Of a stretch of DNA of 64,000 bases, positions 38,250-51,800 are shown piece by piece. Location: assembly GCF_030867145.1 (NCBI RefSeq), contig NC_134427.1:10191001-10255000 (forward strand), given 5' to 3'. A model generated the notes under the pieces. That model saw only the letters and a program-made list of their open reading frames with translations, did not search any database and was not told where the DNA came from. The stretch comes from Opisthocomus hoazin. Lineage: Eukaryota; Chordata; Aves; Opisthocomiformes; Opisthocomidae. The position numbers and the translations under genes are program-made. Position 1 is the stretch's first letter. Each line of letters opens with the position of its first letter.

Positions 38250-39656
38250 TGCCATAAAATGTTGATTTGTGACAACACCACCAATATAAAACATACACAT
38301 GGTATGCAGCTTGGGCAACAAGCCACTATCCACACTCCTTTATGTCTAGAAACAGTGACAAAGTCCTGAGAGGAAGTGACAGCTAGAAACCCTGCTGCGT
38401 GGTTCCCAAGGAACCATTGTCACAGTAAGCAAGCTGTTCCTCAGCACACAAAATGTATGCATTCAATCCATAGGTCTTTTTTCCTTTATCGAGAATTCAC
38501 TTGCATTATGAGTGAAGTCAGGTTCTTTTAACCTAACCCTCTAGTTCCCAGGTAGAAGCATAAGTCTGCATTCCAAAATGCCTTACAAACATCCTAACTT
38601 TTCAATAATCTCATGCTTCCAGCAAATTTTGGGGTAATAGCACTACAAGGCAGATGTAACCTTCACTTGGGGTAAAGTTCTGCTTCTTTTGGCTCTGCCA
38701 CGACACTGATAACACTGTTTGAATCTTTAAAAAGCACTTTGGGTCTCCTTTGGAATGGAAAACCCAAGTCTGAGTGAAAGATGCAAAGAAGTAACTGATA
38801 GGTAAAGCCTTGGTGAGCATAGGAGAGCAGACACACCGGAATTCAATGGTTACTATTTCATTCTACAGAGTCCAATGACAGAACAGGGAAACACAGGATT
38901 TTTGAGTTACAGACAGATGTATGCTGAGCATGGGGCATGACACAAGATGTCTTTTTGCAGATCCCAAGGGCAAAAATGAGAAGTAGAAAGAAGCCTGCTT
39001 TTCACAATGTTAAGGCCTTATTTTCTGTGATGGCATTTTTTTGCCACGCAATAGTTAGATGCACAGACAAAACACGCACACACTGCAGTCAGCATCAAAT
39101 CCTGAGCAGCTTCACAGCATGAGCAAGGCTTAGGCAGAAAAAAATTATTGCTTTTCTCTGAGCTACAGTGCCAGGCAGCAGCACACCCATTCACCCCTCT
39201 GTCAACTGCACACCACCGCGGATGACAAAGCACAGCAGAAGTTAGCAACTGCCTGTAGCACATCAGGACATGCAGTTACAGCATGTTTGGGCTCAAATTT
39301 CCCGCAGCTGAAGAGCACCAGAATGTGTCTTTTTTCTTTTCCATGGCCATATCTGCAGTCCAGCTGGAAGTTGGTCGGGTGGGGTTAAGCATCCCGGTCC
39401 ATCAGCCTCAGGAGCCTGCAATACATTTTCCTGCCCTCTCAACCTACATATCTGGGGAGATCTCAGTGTCTAATTTACCTGTTTCTCCCCAGACATTCAG
39501 CATTAAAAATAAATAATATGGTTTGCTTTCATCTGGGGGCTGGGTTTTGAAGGGCAGAGGGTTGATTTGCTTTTTGCTGTTGTTGCTTTGCACTGTCACT
39601 TTCTAATAGTTAAAGAAAAAACCACACGTTAAAAATTTGTCATCCAAATGGCCATC

Positions 39657-39806
39657 TCATTGTTGAGTGTATACAAAGCCAGACACAGTAGGAATCTCGT
39701 GTTCCTTTTCCTTTTTGGGATCTACAACATGGCTGTATCTTTCTCCTCGGTGACATTCCAGGTAGGGACCCCAGTTTGCAGCGGGCCTGCAGCAGCTTAC
39801 AATACG
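39657..39806 (-). CDS. SLC6A14: SLC6A14 coding exon 14 (C-terminal tail, stop)
   Basis: Residues 592-640 and a TGA stop. The cytosolic tail opens with [20 protein letters not shown] and [20 protein letters not shown], matching the human tail well, but ends VSGFVYTQQ instead of the human SGSRKPE (human from memory). The acceptor is TTTCCAG|CGT in phase 0. Confidence 0.94.
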   Translation of the reverse strand, partial: RIVSCCRPAANWGPYLECHRGERYSHVVDPKKEKEHEIPTVSGFVYTQQ

Positions 39807-42800
39807 CTGGAAAGCAAAAAGAAGAGGCATTTGACGTCCTACCTTAGTCTGGTAAAGCTTAAAAAGTCTTAAAGTCTTAGTTCAGTAAAGCTGTAACTCT
39901 AGATATGCCCTGCAACTCAACAAATGGCAAACAAATCACCAACTTTTTTTAAAATAATTCGAAACGTCTTTGGGTTCAGGCAAAGCTGCGCCCAACAGGA
40001 CACTTCGGCAAAGCTTGGCAAGAAGAGCATACCTCAGGTCTTGCACTTGCTCATTTCCATGAGGAATGGCAGGAAAATTCCAGAAAATGATAGGGATATA
40101 GAAAGTGATAGAAATTCTTCAGAGAATTTAAAGCAGCTGGAATAACACCACCAACCATCAAAATCACTCTTGAATGTGTGGGTACACTCCCAGAGATTTT
40201 ATCTTATCAGAACACAGCAGTGTAAATTTTCCTGTGACTCAACTACCAGAAGTGTGTTTTGGTCTACAAATCTAATTAACGAACACCTCAAAGTAGTGAA
40301 CATGTGTTTGAGAAGAAAGCACAGGCGTCCCTGATAATGCCAAGGAAAGCAAGACTTAAGGCTATGACAGCTTTTTTTCTGCCCTTACCTGACAAAGGTT
40401 TCCTTCAGCTTTAACTATTTTTAGAACAGCGACGATGGGGATCCAGATGACGCAGAAGACGATCATGCACCAGCCAACAGCGGTTCCCCAGGTTGGATAT
40501 AACACTGAGCCATAAGTGGGAGGTGAAAATGTGACCAAAGACCAGACCAAGATTGCCTACAGAAAACGGCAAAAAGATGAAGAGAGAAAAGCAGATTTCC
40601 AGTTAAGTTGAAGTTGCACCATATTTCCAAGTTGGTTAAAAAAAGAGCTACCTTTCTGAGTGTGAGAACGGTTGTGCAGGATTTGGTGTTCAGTCATGGC
40701 CAAGCAGTAAGACTGAAGGATGACACCGATATGCACCCTAACACGTCAACTAATCTATGTTTAAACAGAACTTGTCCTCTGGCTTCTGTTTAAACCTTAT
40801 GTTGAAGAATATGTATGTTATGTATGTTGCTGGATGAGCTCAGTACTTATCTCTGTATGTTTTGTATGTTCCCACATTCCATTATCTACAGGAATATGGG
40901 AAAGAATCTGAGATTAACTATTGGTAAATATTGCTGCAGAAATATGATATTTCAGGAGCAGCATTTTCTAAACTGTAGTCTGGACGGATAGAAGGTAATG
41001 TGCTGGCCACAGTGACTTGCCAGTGCTCCTGGATTTGGGATGCAAATAAATTCTCTTGTAGTAACATAATCCAACCATCTACACTCACAATTAGAAGTAC
41101 AGGAGTAGCAAAAAACTGAGACACGCATAACAGGACACAAAAAAGTCTCAGTTAGACAAAGGAACAGCTGGACATCCAAAGAGCAAATCCAAGCCAGGAA
41201 TCTGTCCCAAAAATGGGATTTCCCTCAGCGAGGAAAAATCTATGTTAACAAAACATTTTCTCACAGATTGAAGTGAAGATAATCCAGCTCGTAAGACAAA
41301 CAATCTGGTTGCTCTGTGTTACTCCTCAGAGTGTAGACCCAGCTCACTAGCAATTGATCTGAAGGTTCAGCCTCTCATAGAGAGGACCCAAGGAGGAGCG
41401 GAATGTATCAGAAAGCATGGATAGCATGTAATTTGCTTCACTGGCACAGCCATAGCCCATCTTTATACAAAGGGCCTCGGCATTCAGCCCTAAATCTTCA
41501 TGTGAAAATCGCTTCAATATCCAAATAACAAGTTCTGTCACAACCCAGTCACCTACACTCACCATTAACAGCACAGGAGTAACGAAAAACCAGCACATTC
41601 TCCACCACAGCCAGAATAAACAGCTCTTCTTTCCAATCATCATTTCAATGTCTTCAATGAACCTGTTTCCTCCTGTTGGAAGACAATCGTAGGGTGCATT
41701 GTAAAGCAAGTGCCTCTGTTGCAGGTGTGGTAACTCAAAAGGGATAGGAGGCAGGCAATGGTCAAGGTCAGTTTCTCCAGTTCTGAGGCAACCGTCAGCT
41801 TTCCAGTCAAGTTATAGATGCTTTATTGCGGTAATCAGTGTTTAATGTACACTGTGCCTGTGATTGCATAGTCAAATCATGGATTTTCAATGCAAATAGT
41901 TTACCATAAATGTAGACGATGCCTATTATCTCCAGGACAGCTGCAATAAGGATTCCCCATCCAGCACAAAAGTGATCTATTAGGTTAACCCAGTAAATTC
42001 CCGCCTGTAGAACAAACAATAAAGAAGTAAAAATGTATCCAGTTCCAGTAACGTCTTTATGCAAATAAAATTAGTTGCATTGTTCAAGCCAGTTTAACTA
42101 ATCACCAGTTTGAGTTTTTTTAAACTCCCAGTTCTCTAGGTGAAGTACACATTTGTGAACATTATTTCCTTTAAATATCTCTATGTAAAGTTGAAAAGCA
42201 CACCTGATGAAATACTGTAGATCTGTACACTAACAACAAGATACACGTATACGCAGAGTATATATAAACAGCTGAGAGCAGGACTGAAGTTTGGAACTTA
42301 CAGTATTAAAGCTTGTGCTGAAGTTTTAACACTGAGCTCCAGCAACAGCTATACCAGTTATCCGTTCTGGTAGGCTTGTATACTCCTACACACAAGTTTG
42401 CCATGTGAATTAAACACAGTTTTAAATGCCAGCATGCAGCAGTGGGATCACAGAGCAGGAAATGAGCTTTAAGCCATGTTTCGTAACTTTGCTTGACCAT
42501 GCAACTGTCTGTTCACCACAATTATCTTCCTCACATTCTCAGTCTAATTGCATATATAAATCTACATTTCTAGATGGAATAATTGTAATGAACTCTTATA
42601 CTCCTGAAAGCAACTGCCTGAAGAAATTTTACACAATATACTTGGAATTCCTTTTATGTATGTGTATATATATATACACACACACACAGAGGAGAAGTAA
42701 ACACAACTAATCACAATCTACAGATGCTTATGAGCTAATAGGTTATTTCTCAAATCCTGTCCTGTTGGGTAGTCAGTTCTGAACAAAAAGATCCCATCGG

Positions 42801-45800
42801 CATCTATTAGTGGTACCCACAGCGCTGCAGACACACTGTACGTGTGTGCTTGTGATTACACAAATAATCTCCTGAACTGAGGAGCAATAAATCCGGTTGG
42901 TGCTTCATGGGCTCTGTACAGGCCTTCTATTTAAAAGCACGTCTCAGTTCAATAATCACTGATAACCTTAGGTTCTTCACACTTCCCTCTGGGAATTTCT
43001 TATTTGCATATCCAGCCACACTGGCAGAATTCAAGAGTCTTTCAGATTGATCCATGCAAACAGGAACAGGTGGAAAGGATATTTTGACTTGCGATCATCA
43101 CTTGCAGCGTAACTACACTCACAGCCAAAAAAGAATTTAATGTCTTACCTGAGTAACACAGGGAAGACCGAGAAGGAAGAGCAATATGCACACTCCCAGG
43201 GTGACAGGTATTCTTAATTTTTTCATCACTACAGGATATATATCTTGTATGGTGGTTGTAAGTGTTTCTGCAAAGGAAGAAGTGTGGGTTTTGAGCAGAG
43301 GCAGCACAATTCAGAAAGGTAATAGTCATTTGAAAAGCCATGGATTATTTCAAACCCCACTCACCTATGGTGGCAAACTGAGAGTCAAGGCCCAAGAGCA
43401 GGAGCATGAAGAAAAACAAGAAGGACCATAGAGGAGAAACTGGTAACTCGGCGAGAGCCTCTGGGTAGGCTACAAATGCCAGATCAAATCCTGGAAGTTA
43501 GTGGAAGGAGGTTATTGCCATGCCTTGGTCAAAGCAAGTCCCAATACCGACAGCACAACGATCAGCCTACCTGAGTCCACAACCTCCGAGACAGGTCTCT
43601 CGGACACGTATGCCATATGTCCCAAGATGGAGAATATTGCAAACCCAGCAAATACACTGGTGGCACAGTTGGTCACACAAACCAAAATAGCATCCGAGTA
43701 GCAGTTGTTGTGGAACTTATTGTACGAAGACAAAGCAACAAGCCCACCCCATGCCACAGACAGGGAGTAGAATATCTGGGTAGCTGCATCTTTCCAAACC
43801 TACCAAAAATAAGAACCGGAGAATTATTTCATTAGTTACAGCACATCCCATAACCATTCTAGTCTGCCCTCTTGTGGGAGCTCCAGGGTTTTTAGACATT
43901 TAGTCTGAACATCTATATCAATTTCATAAGAATTTTAGAGTAGGTGGGATATCGTACGCTGACGACCTTGCACTCTCACGCACAAACAATATCTTCTATG
44001 ATTTCTGAAGGTCACATGACAAGTATGTTGCCAAATGTTTAAATCTTATTGAGCTAAACCTGAAGAAGAGATTCAATTCATTCACATATGCAGGTTGTCA
44101 AGGTACAAATCTTGTCACAGTGCCAATGAATAAGGAAAATCAGGACTGGGCTGCAGGAGTGAGAACTTTCATGTGCTCTCCCACTTGTGTTCCTCACATC
44201 ATTAGCCAGACAAACATCTCTGCTGTAGCCCCTCAGTTAGCAGCAAATGCTTACATAAAATACCTCAAATAAACACTGCACTTAATGTCTGCTTTTGGTA
44301 AAACTGAACTAATATTGGCATAAGCCAGAACAAAAAAAATCCAGGCTTCCTTTGGAAAGTGCCCTCCCCAGATCACCTAATTTCCCAAGTTAATGTCCTG
44401 GGCAAGACACAGCCTGCATTTCAAACCCAAGGGTCCCTCCAATCATCTTCTAAAGTCCCTTGAAATTGTCAGTAGCCAAAGCAAGTGGGATGCATTTTAG
44501 AACAAAGCTTGATCCCACAGCAAGAACTTTCTCAGCAGGCCTTGCTAGGATGCAGCTCCAGCATGACCCCCAAGAGCTGCTCCGAGGCAATACCACAGTT
44601 GTCGTCACTCTTTGGTGTGGCAGGGAGGGGGCAGAGAGTGGCTGGTTTTCAGGCTGAGAGTGGGTAGAATGGCATCTTGGAGTTCTGACAGAGCTGGGGG
44701 TTGCTGAAAAAACAGAACCCAGCTGCAGATAAAAAAATGCAAGGCAGGACATGAAGAAGCACCTGACTGGATAAAAAAAGTTGCTGTGTAAGTGACAAGC
44801 CCATAGAACCACAGAAGTGTGTCACATTTCCGGGGATCACACTACCTCTCACCTCTGCCTCCATCAGCTTGGTAATGTTGGACTGTTTCCCTATGTAGTA
44901 TTCGATGCCATCCAGAGCACCTTCCAGGGTGGCACCTCGCACCAGCAAGATGAGCAGGATAACGTACGGGAAAAGTGCAGTAAAGTAGACAACCTGCAGA
45001 AAGAAGGGCAGGGACACACATTAGAAGAGAGGGGATGCAAAGACCTCTGTGCAGGAGGAATGGCCAGGTTTTAGGCTAAGGTCTGCTGGTGCAAACGAAA
45101 AAACAGGCAACCCAGGAAGAGAATAGATGTAAATCACTGGTGCCAAACCATCTGGCTTAGCCGGTTCTAGAGCTGCATTCCAGCAGAAGCAGAAGGCCCA
45201 AGCCTCATAGCCACTTTTCAGATAGCACTTGACCAATTTCAGAAATGTGTTTTCTGACATGATTTAGTGATGTAGCAAGGCCTGGACTCAACTACCCCAG
45301 AGGTCTCTTGCTAGGCAATGCTTCTAGCAAACACAAACTGAAAGCCAGTCAAAATTAGGTGACCAAGATGGAATTATGTCCTGCTGAGATGGGAGAAAGG
45401 AAAACAAAAACAAAACCAAAAAAGACCCATGATGGAAGATTTCTTTACTAAGAACAAGGACCCTTGGGTTCTCTTGGACAAAGATCTTTTTAGTTACGCA
45501 ATTGCTACACAATTTTTAGCATGATGGGATCCAGGCCAGAAGCGGGGCTAAGCAGCACTATTATCATGCAGGCTACGTTCAAAAATACTTTTGTTTCTCA
45601 AGCCTTAGTTTCAGTGTTACGCAGACAGATAATTGATCCGGTACTGCTGATTACTCCAAGCCATAGCATTGCACCATCATACGGTGAGTCTATCATTTCT
45701 GAAGACCTCTTTCATATTTGCCCTGAATAGTCAATTTTCTCTGCTCCTCATCTTTGCCTTGTTCCTGCCCAGCTAGATTCTTCTGAGTCTTACCTTACTC

Positions 45801-48800
45801 CTCAAAGAGGCTTACCTTCATGCCAGAAGAAAAGTGAAGCGCCAAGAACCCAAAGAATGTGAGTTTAAGATGAGCCATGTGGAAGAACAACTGTGGCTGG
45901 GAAAGCACAGATACTCCACCCTGAAGTGCTGAGACGGAGGACAGAAAACTCCAAAGAGAAAGCAGAATAGGAGGAGACATCAGACTGAGGAAAGGAAGGC
46001 AGGCGGCCAGGAACCATGGAAAGGCACAACGACAGAAGGAATCGAAAGGCGAAAAAAGCCCCCGGATCAGTACAGAAAGGGTGAGAGAAAGAGTGAAGGC
46101 AAAGAGACTGAAGAAGCAAGTCATGGAGATGCAACAAGAAAGGAGTACAAGAAGGACGGAATTAAACCATGAGAGGGCCTCAGGCAGGCAAGAGTGAAGT
46201 TCAGCCTGTTTGAAATCTGGAGTGGAGGTGACCTAGCCCAAGGAAAACTTCAGGCAGCAGTGCTCCAGCACATGGAAATGGGAGCTCAGCAGAGCCAGAG
46301 TGTGAAAACGAGCGCCTATGGGCCTGGTACCTAACAGCAGCTTGAAATCTTGAGCACCAACAAAATTTCACAATCTGGCTGGAACCTACACACGCACATC
46401 TGTTCACGACATTTGACCTGTATTGTCCAAACATCTCAGCTAGTCTGGAGGTGCAGATAATTACTGGGTGTTCCTAGGGTGTGTGTGCACGTGTGCAGTG
46501 ACATGCACGTGTCTGCCATAACAGGCTGGGTGGCTGCCAAAACTCAGCTGGAATCATCTGCATGACAGCAAGATCCCCAAACACACGACAGCCCTAGTGG
46601 AGCCAAGAGACCCACGCGTTAAGTAACTGCTGTCTAATCAGCATTTTACTCATATGTTATGGCACAGTTATGAAGCCAAGGAGCAGAAAGAAATTCTAAT
46701 GCTGAGTCCAGCAGATGATAGTGGGTTAGGAATGCATCCTGCCCTGTGCTAACTTTTCCTGGGTCCAGCTGACATTGCAAGGGCAGGATAAGGCTAAAAG
46801 TCTGCTACTTGCTCTTCCTAACTTACCTTTCCAGAAGATTTTATTCCTTTGAACAACGCAGCCCCAACAATCACCCAGGACAGGAGGAGGCAGAGCGCCA
46901 GGTACCACACAATGTTACCGGTCTCGTCCAACCCACTCGAGCGCTGAAGAGCCACTTTGCTGAAAGCACAAAACGCTCCAATGAGAACAGGGCGACAGCA
47001 GCACACTCCTCCTCTTCAGCCACTGCTTGGAGGAAAGCGAGCTGTTTTCTGCAGATATTACAAGAACCTGCAGCTTCTTCCATGAGTGTGCAGCTAGACC
47101 TGCCTGATTGGCATTGAAAAACTGACTATTTAACTGCTTTTTTCTCCTCTTTTTAAAGTCTACCAGCCCTCAGCTCTTTCTTGTTAAACATGAAATTCCA
47201 ATGGCAAGAGAAAAGCCCATGAGACGAATCAGTTCCCAGGAACCCAAGGAACAAGAGGCAAATTGAAATCATGTGGCTAAAGAAATGGCATTTTCACAAC
47301 AGGCCCAGATTCAGAATAAGGTGAATTTATTTTGCACAGTGACTCCTTGAAAAAAGTATGTGCTATACATAAAGATGCTAAGTAGCCCCTACCAGGACTC
47401 CAGAGAAGAGGACTTCTTTAAGCTGGAGTATTTTTCAGTTTGCTACAGGTTAAGTCCTTTGCCTGCCCCTCTCTTCCCCGCCCCAAGGGCCCAGACTCTT
47501 CCACTGAATTTTAAGTCCTCTCTGCACAGATTTGCGTGCCCACTCCCCCTGACTCGACTGTTTCTGGACAGTAAGAGAAGACAAAAACAGAAAATACATT
47601 CAAAACCACAATGTATAATAAATGCATTTTTCAGCAATTTCTTTAAAATATTTACTTACTTCCAGTACTGCTCACTGGGAAATTGCACTGGTTTATAGTT
47701 TATGGTGCCATTCAAACATGTGAGATTGTTGCTTGTGATGAACGAGTAGTTGGCATGAATGATTTCTCCATCTAAGGTTGCATTGCAGTCGCTTACTGAA
47801 AGCAAGCAAGAAAAAGGGATTGTTAACACGGTGATGATTATTACAAAAATCAGACTATTACAACAAATATGTTTTTTAAAAAGTTACAGCTTCAGTTTGC
47901 CTACTAACAAATATTTAGAAACAAACCTGAACTATGACTTGCAGCTGTGACTGTTACCTTGATTGTAAATCAAAACACCAATAATCTGGTGTGCCCAGCT
48001 CCACCTTCAGGAGCTTCATATCATCAGGCATACTTGCGAAAATCTGAACAGAGGACAGTTAAGACTGTAGCCTTGGTTGCTCTGTGAAAACCCTTGTCCC
48101 AAACCAAGGTTACACACAGATCATCCGCTAGCAACTTCATCTTATTATGGCAGACAGCTTACTCCAGCTCTTTAAACACCTTCCTTAGGGTGGGAGGTGG
48201 GCACTGTTTGGGTTTTTTGGGTTTGAATTTTTTTTTCCGAACATACAGTAAAGAACACTATGTCAGGATTTACTGGAAAAGTCTTGTTGAAGCCTGTTTC
48301 AGGACAGCTTATTTCAGTTCAGTTTTGCATCCCTCCAGCACTTAAAAATTTTGAGCTAAAATATTTTTGTTTAGCCCATAAGCAAGTGTCAACTTTTTGT
48401 TAAATAAAGCATTTCAACTTCATTTGATGAAACCTATAAATCTTCGAAGAGTTTTTCAGAGACAGAGATAAGAGAGTTACAATGACGTTAATGCTCGGCA
48501 ACACATTTCCAGCTATGAACTACTAATTAACTCACCAGCTTCACCTTTCACCTTAAATTGGTCTGATACGGAAACTGATAACAAGTGTTTGGCTGTACAT
48601 GTGCTGCCAAACATCAAGAACAACAGCATGGAGATATGTTCTAAAGCATTAATAAAGTGCAAAACCAGTGCCTCACTGGTGCTCAGGATTACCATAGCCA
48701 CAGGGGAGGCAAGGGGTAGTGGAAGAACCCTGGTAAAAGGTACAGCGATACTCCTTTCATGTAAGGAAGGTATTTGCTTTGCCATGAAGCCTGATGAAAT

Positions 48801-51800
48801 GGGAACGTAGTATTTCTGGGGACTCTGTGTAACAGAATAAACCTTAGACTTTATGGAAGAAAAAAAAAAAAGGATGCAACAAGGAGGTTTCAGCCCAGCG
48901 CTCTGTAGGTTTCCCGAGCAACCAGAACTGGTGGCAGGGAAGCAGACAGGCATCACTCCCATGTGTTCAGAGACAAAACTCCAGGAAGGACTCTTCCAGC
49001 CACAGGTAGCTGTCCTGCTCCTGTGATTCCTCCCAGAAGACAGTACAATGTACAAGTATCCAAACCAATAATATTAAGCTCTGTTAAGTACGGTACCTAA
49101 CCGTGTTTTGCTGCAGAACTCATCTGCCCAGGAAAAGCACTCTGACCATGGTAGCACTTTCTGAAATGAGGCAAATAAGTAGTAGAGTGCATAAGCGATG
49201 ATAACGTTGTAGTAGATTGCCACAAATGTTGAGATGATGACCATCGTGATGCCCACTCCTAGGAAACAGAAAGACACAATGTCTTAACTACCCCATACTT
49301 CGGTTGGAAAAAAAATGAATGGCCTTCATTCGACTTTTAAAAGGTTACTTGGGAAGAAGTTGAGGTTGGTTTTTGTTTGTTTTTTAATGAATTTTTAACA
49401 GCAACTGAACAGGGAAAGGGTAGAGCCATCAAATGAGGGTTATGATCCAAACTGACCATCTCAAATGTGGTTTTGTCACAGAGTTTAAATCAAGCTTACA
49501 GAAAAATCGGACTAGTCGCTAAGTCCAAGTCTAAAGAAGAAATTCCATATTTTGTTCTCTCCCAGTTCAGTGGGAAGGTTTGATTACTTAGTAAAATAAA
49601 GGAAACTATACAAAAACCAGGACTGACCAAGGCACTTTAAAGAGATGCCATTGTAATGAATAGTTCCGCCAGTAAAGAAGTATCAACACAGAACAGTAAA
49701 TCTGTGCCAATAATACTGTTCTCCTCCTTTGTTAAAACAAGATCTGCTCTGCAAGTTTGGGAAAGTCTGCCAAACTGTCCCAGTCATCTTAGAGAGTATA
49801 TTTAAGTTTATATCTTTGTAGACACACAAAAGATTTGCTGTGTCTACAGACTTTTGCTTTAAAGTTAAATACATTGCTCTCGGGAAAGGTTATTTGCACT
49901 ACAGAACAGAGATTGGCAAAAAGAGTAAGCATTCAGGCAACCAGCCAGACTGTAATCCCTTTTGTTTCTGTAGAAGGTGGCAAGTAAAATTCTTATTGCA
50001 TCAGAAAGAAACTTCCTTGTTCCTATGTTAATTCCACCAGTAGATAGAGGACAAACAAGACTAATTACATAGTCCTTTAAACCCATTGGTACAGCACCTG
50101 GATGGACAGGAGTGAGTAAAGCACACAGTTAGTTGTTTCGACACACAGATCTCCCTACGAAATTCAGACCCTCACAGAGACAGGCAAACTACCACTACAG
50201 AGTGCAACTATTTCTCTTCTCACAAGAGGCACCTCACCTTAAGGAGCCAGAGCCAAGCCTATTTTACCACACCAGCCAGATGACTCTCAGTGCAGTGAGT
50301 TGGATGCATACCTGCACAGCATTGCCTAAAGCAATCAGACCCCTGTGCCTGTGTCAGCACTGGAAGCCAAATACAGAATTAGCCTATCCATCATGGAAGT
50401 GCCTTGCAAGCTACAGCAGTGTAAAGAAGCATCGACAAAGTTAACTTCCAAAAATAATTTTCAGTCTGTTGCACACAGTTCCAAATGTTTAACTGAGGTT
50501 TTCCCTCACACAGCAAACAGGGTGATTTCCTTCTGCCCAGACATCTGCAGTCAGGGTGGCATGCTGCGTAACACCGGGAAAATAATTGATAAAACCTCTG
50601 ATAAGTGACAACCTTTTTCAGGAATCTGTTTATTAACTGGATAATAAGGAAGATCTATCCGGGAACGTAAAGTTGACCTTGGGAATACTCTCTACACAGA
50701 AACGAGCTTCACAGAATTTGTAACTGTGAAGAAATCATTAACTCACACCTGTTTATTACTAGAATAAAAAAAGTTCTAAGGAAACTTAATAATACCAACC
50801 TTGAAACAATGGTAATATTCTCCAGACGGAAATCGGTCCTAGACTGGCAAACTGCCCAAGGGAACATTCCATGAAAAACAGAGGCAAGCCAGCCAATGCC
50901 AACATCAGGGTGTACGGGATTAGGAAAGCACCTGAGGGGAGAGAAGGGAAAAAAAAACCCATCACAAACACACACACGCACAGAGAACACAATGAATCTT
51001 TCAGTATTCCCCACGGTTTTATCACGTTTTATACTCCCCTTTTTCCCCCGGCTCAAATATCCCACTCTGGTGTTTTTTGCTTTATGTAGAACAGCAAGAT
51101 TTATTTGTAAATCCTGTTTTCTGTAAGACTACATAGTACCTGTAATGAAGAGACACAGATGACGAGAAGAACTGGTGATTTACATAGGATAGCTTCTCTT
51201 AAAGATTTAAAAGGATTTTACAAAAACTATCAAAGACTTGCTGCTCTCATACAAGCAGGAATACTGCTTAGTTGTAGGCACCATCAGCTTTGTCTGTTTT
51301 CTATTTCATCTTCCAGCTTTTAATTTAAAAAGGAACAGAACCATTCCTTCATGTACTTAGCTGGGATTTGCAACTGTCCTGTTAAGAGTAGCTACTGGAT
51401 GTCAAAGCATGAAATTATTTTCCATGGTTGGCCGAGTTCTGTGTCAAACAGCACCTCAGCACGGCTCGTGTTTGAGTCCTTTTTAAAGTGCACATTAACC
51501 TGATATCAATGAGAGCCCTGTTCTGTGAAAGCGACCGACACGTCTTTGTGTGTGCGCAGAAGATAGGGCAAGTGAGAGCACAGGTTTCCTAAACACGACC
51601 TGATATCCCCGCAGAAATCTGTCCTCTTCACTCTCAGTGAACTTAAAGCAATCGAGGACCCAGTGCTGTGAGAAACTGCAAATACCTGCTGTAATTTAAG
51701 GAAGTAAATAGTCTCACAGAATTAACTGGGTTACTCTTGTGTTTCGAAACCAGGATGTAACCATTGTCTGTATCAATCGTGGGCAAGAGGCACTGAGCAG

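Noticed and set aside
42306-42440. Possible second copy of SLC6A14 exon 11 (short match AGCTGTTGCTGGAG to AGCTGTCCTGGAG)
   Set aside because: Similarity is limited to about 14 bases, the frame does not follow exon 11, and no splice sites fit.
43863-43874. Second CTCF-like site (GCCCTCTTGTGG)
   Set aside because: One core mismatch and a neutral intronic setting; too weak to list.
48513-49055. 180-codon frame on the - strand in SLC6A14 intron 4
   Set aside because: Lies wholly in an intron, does not continue exon 4 in frame and matches no family I know.
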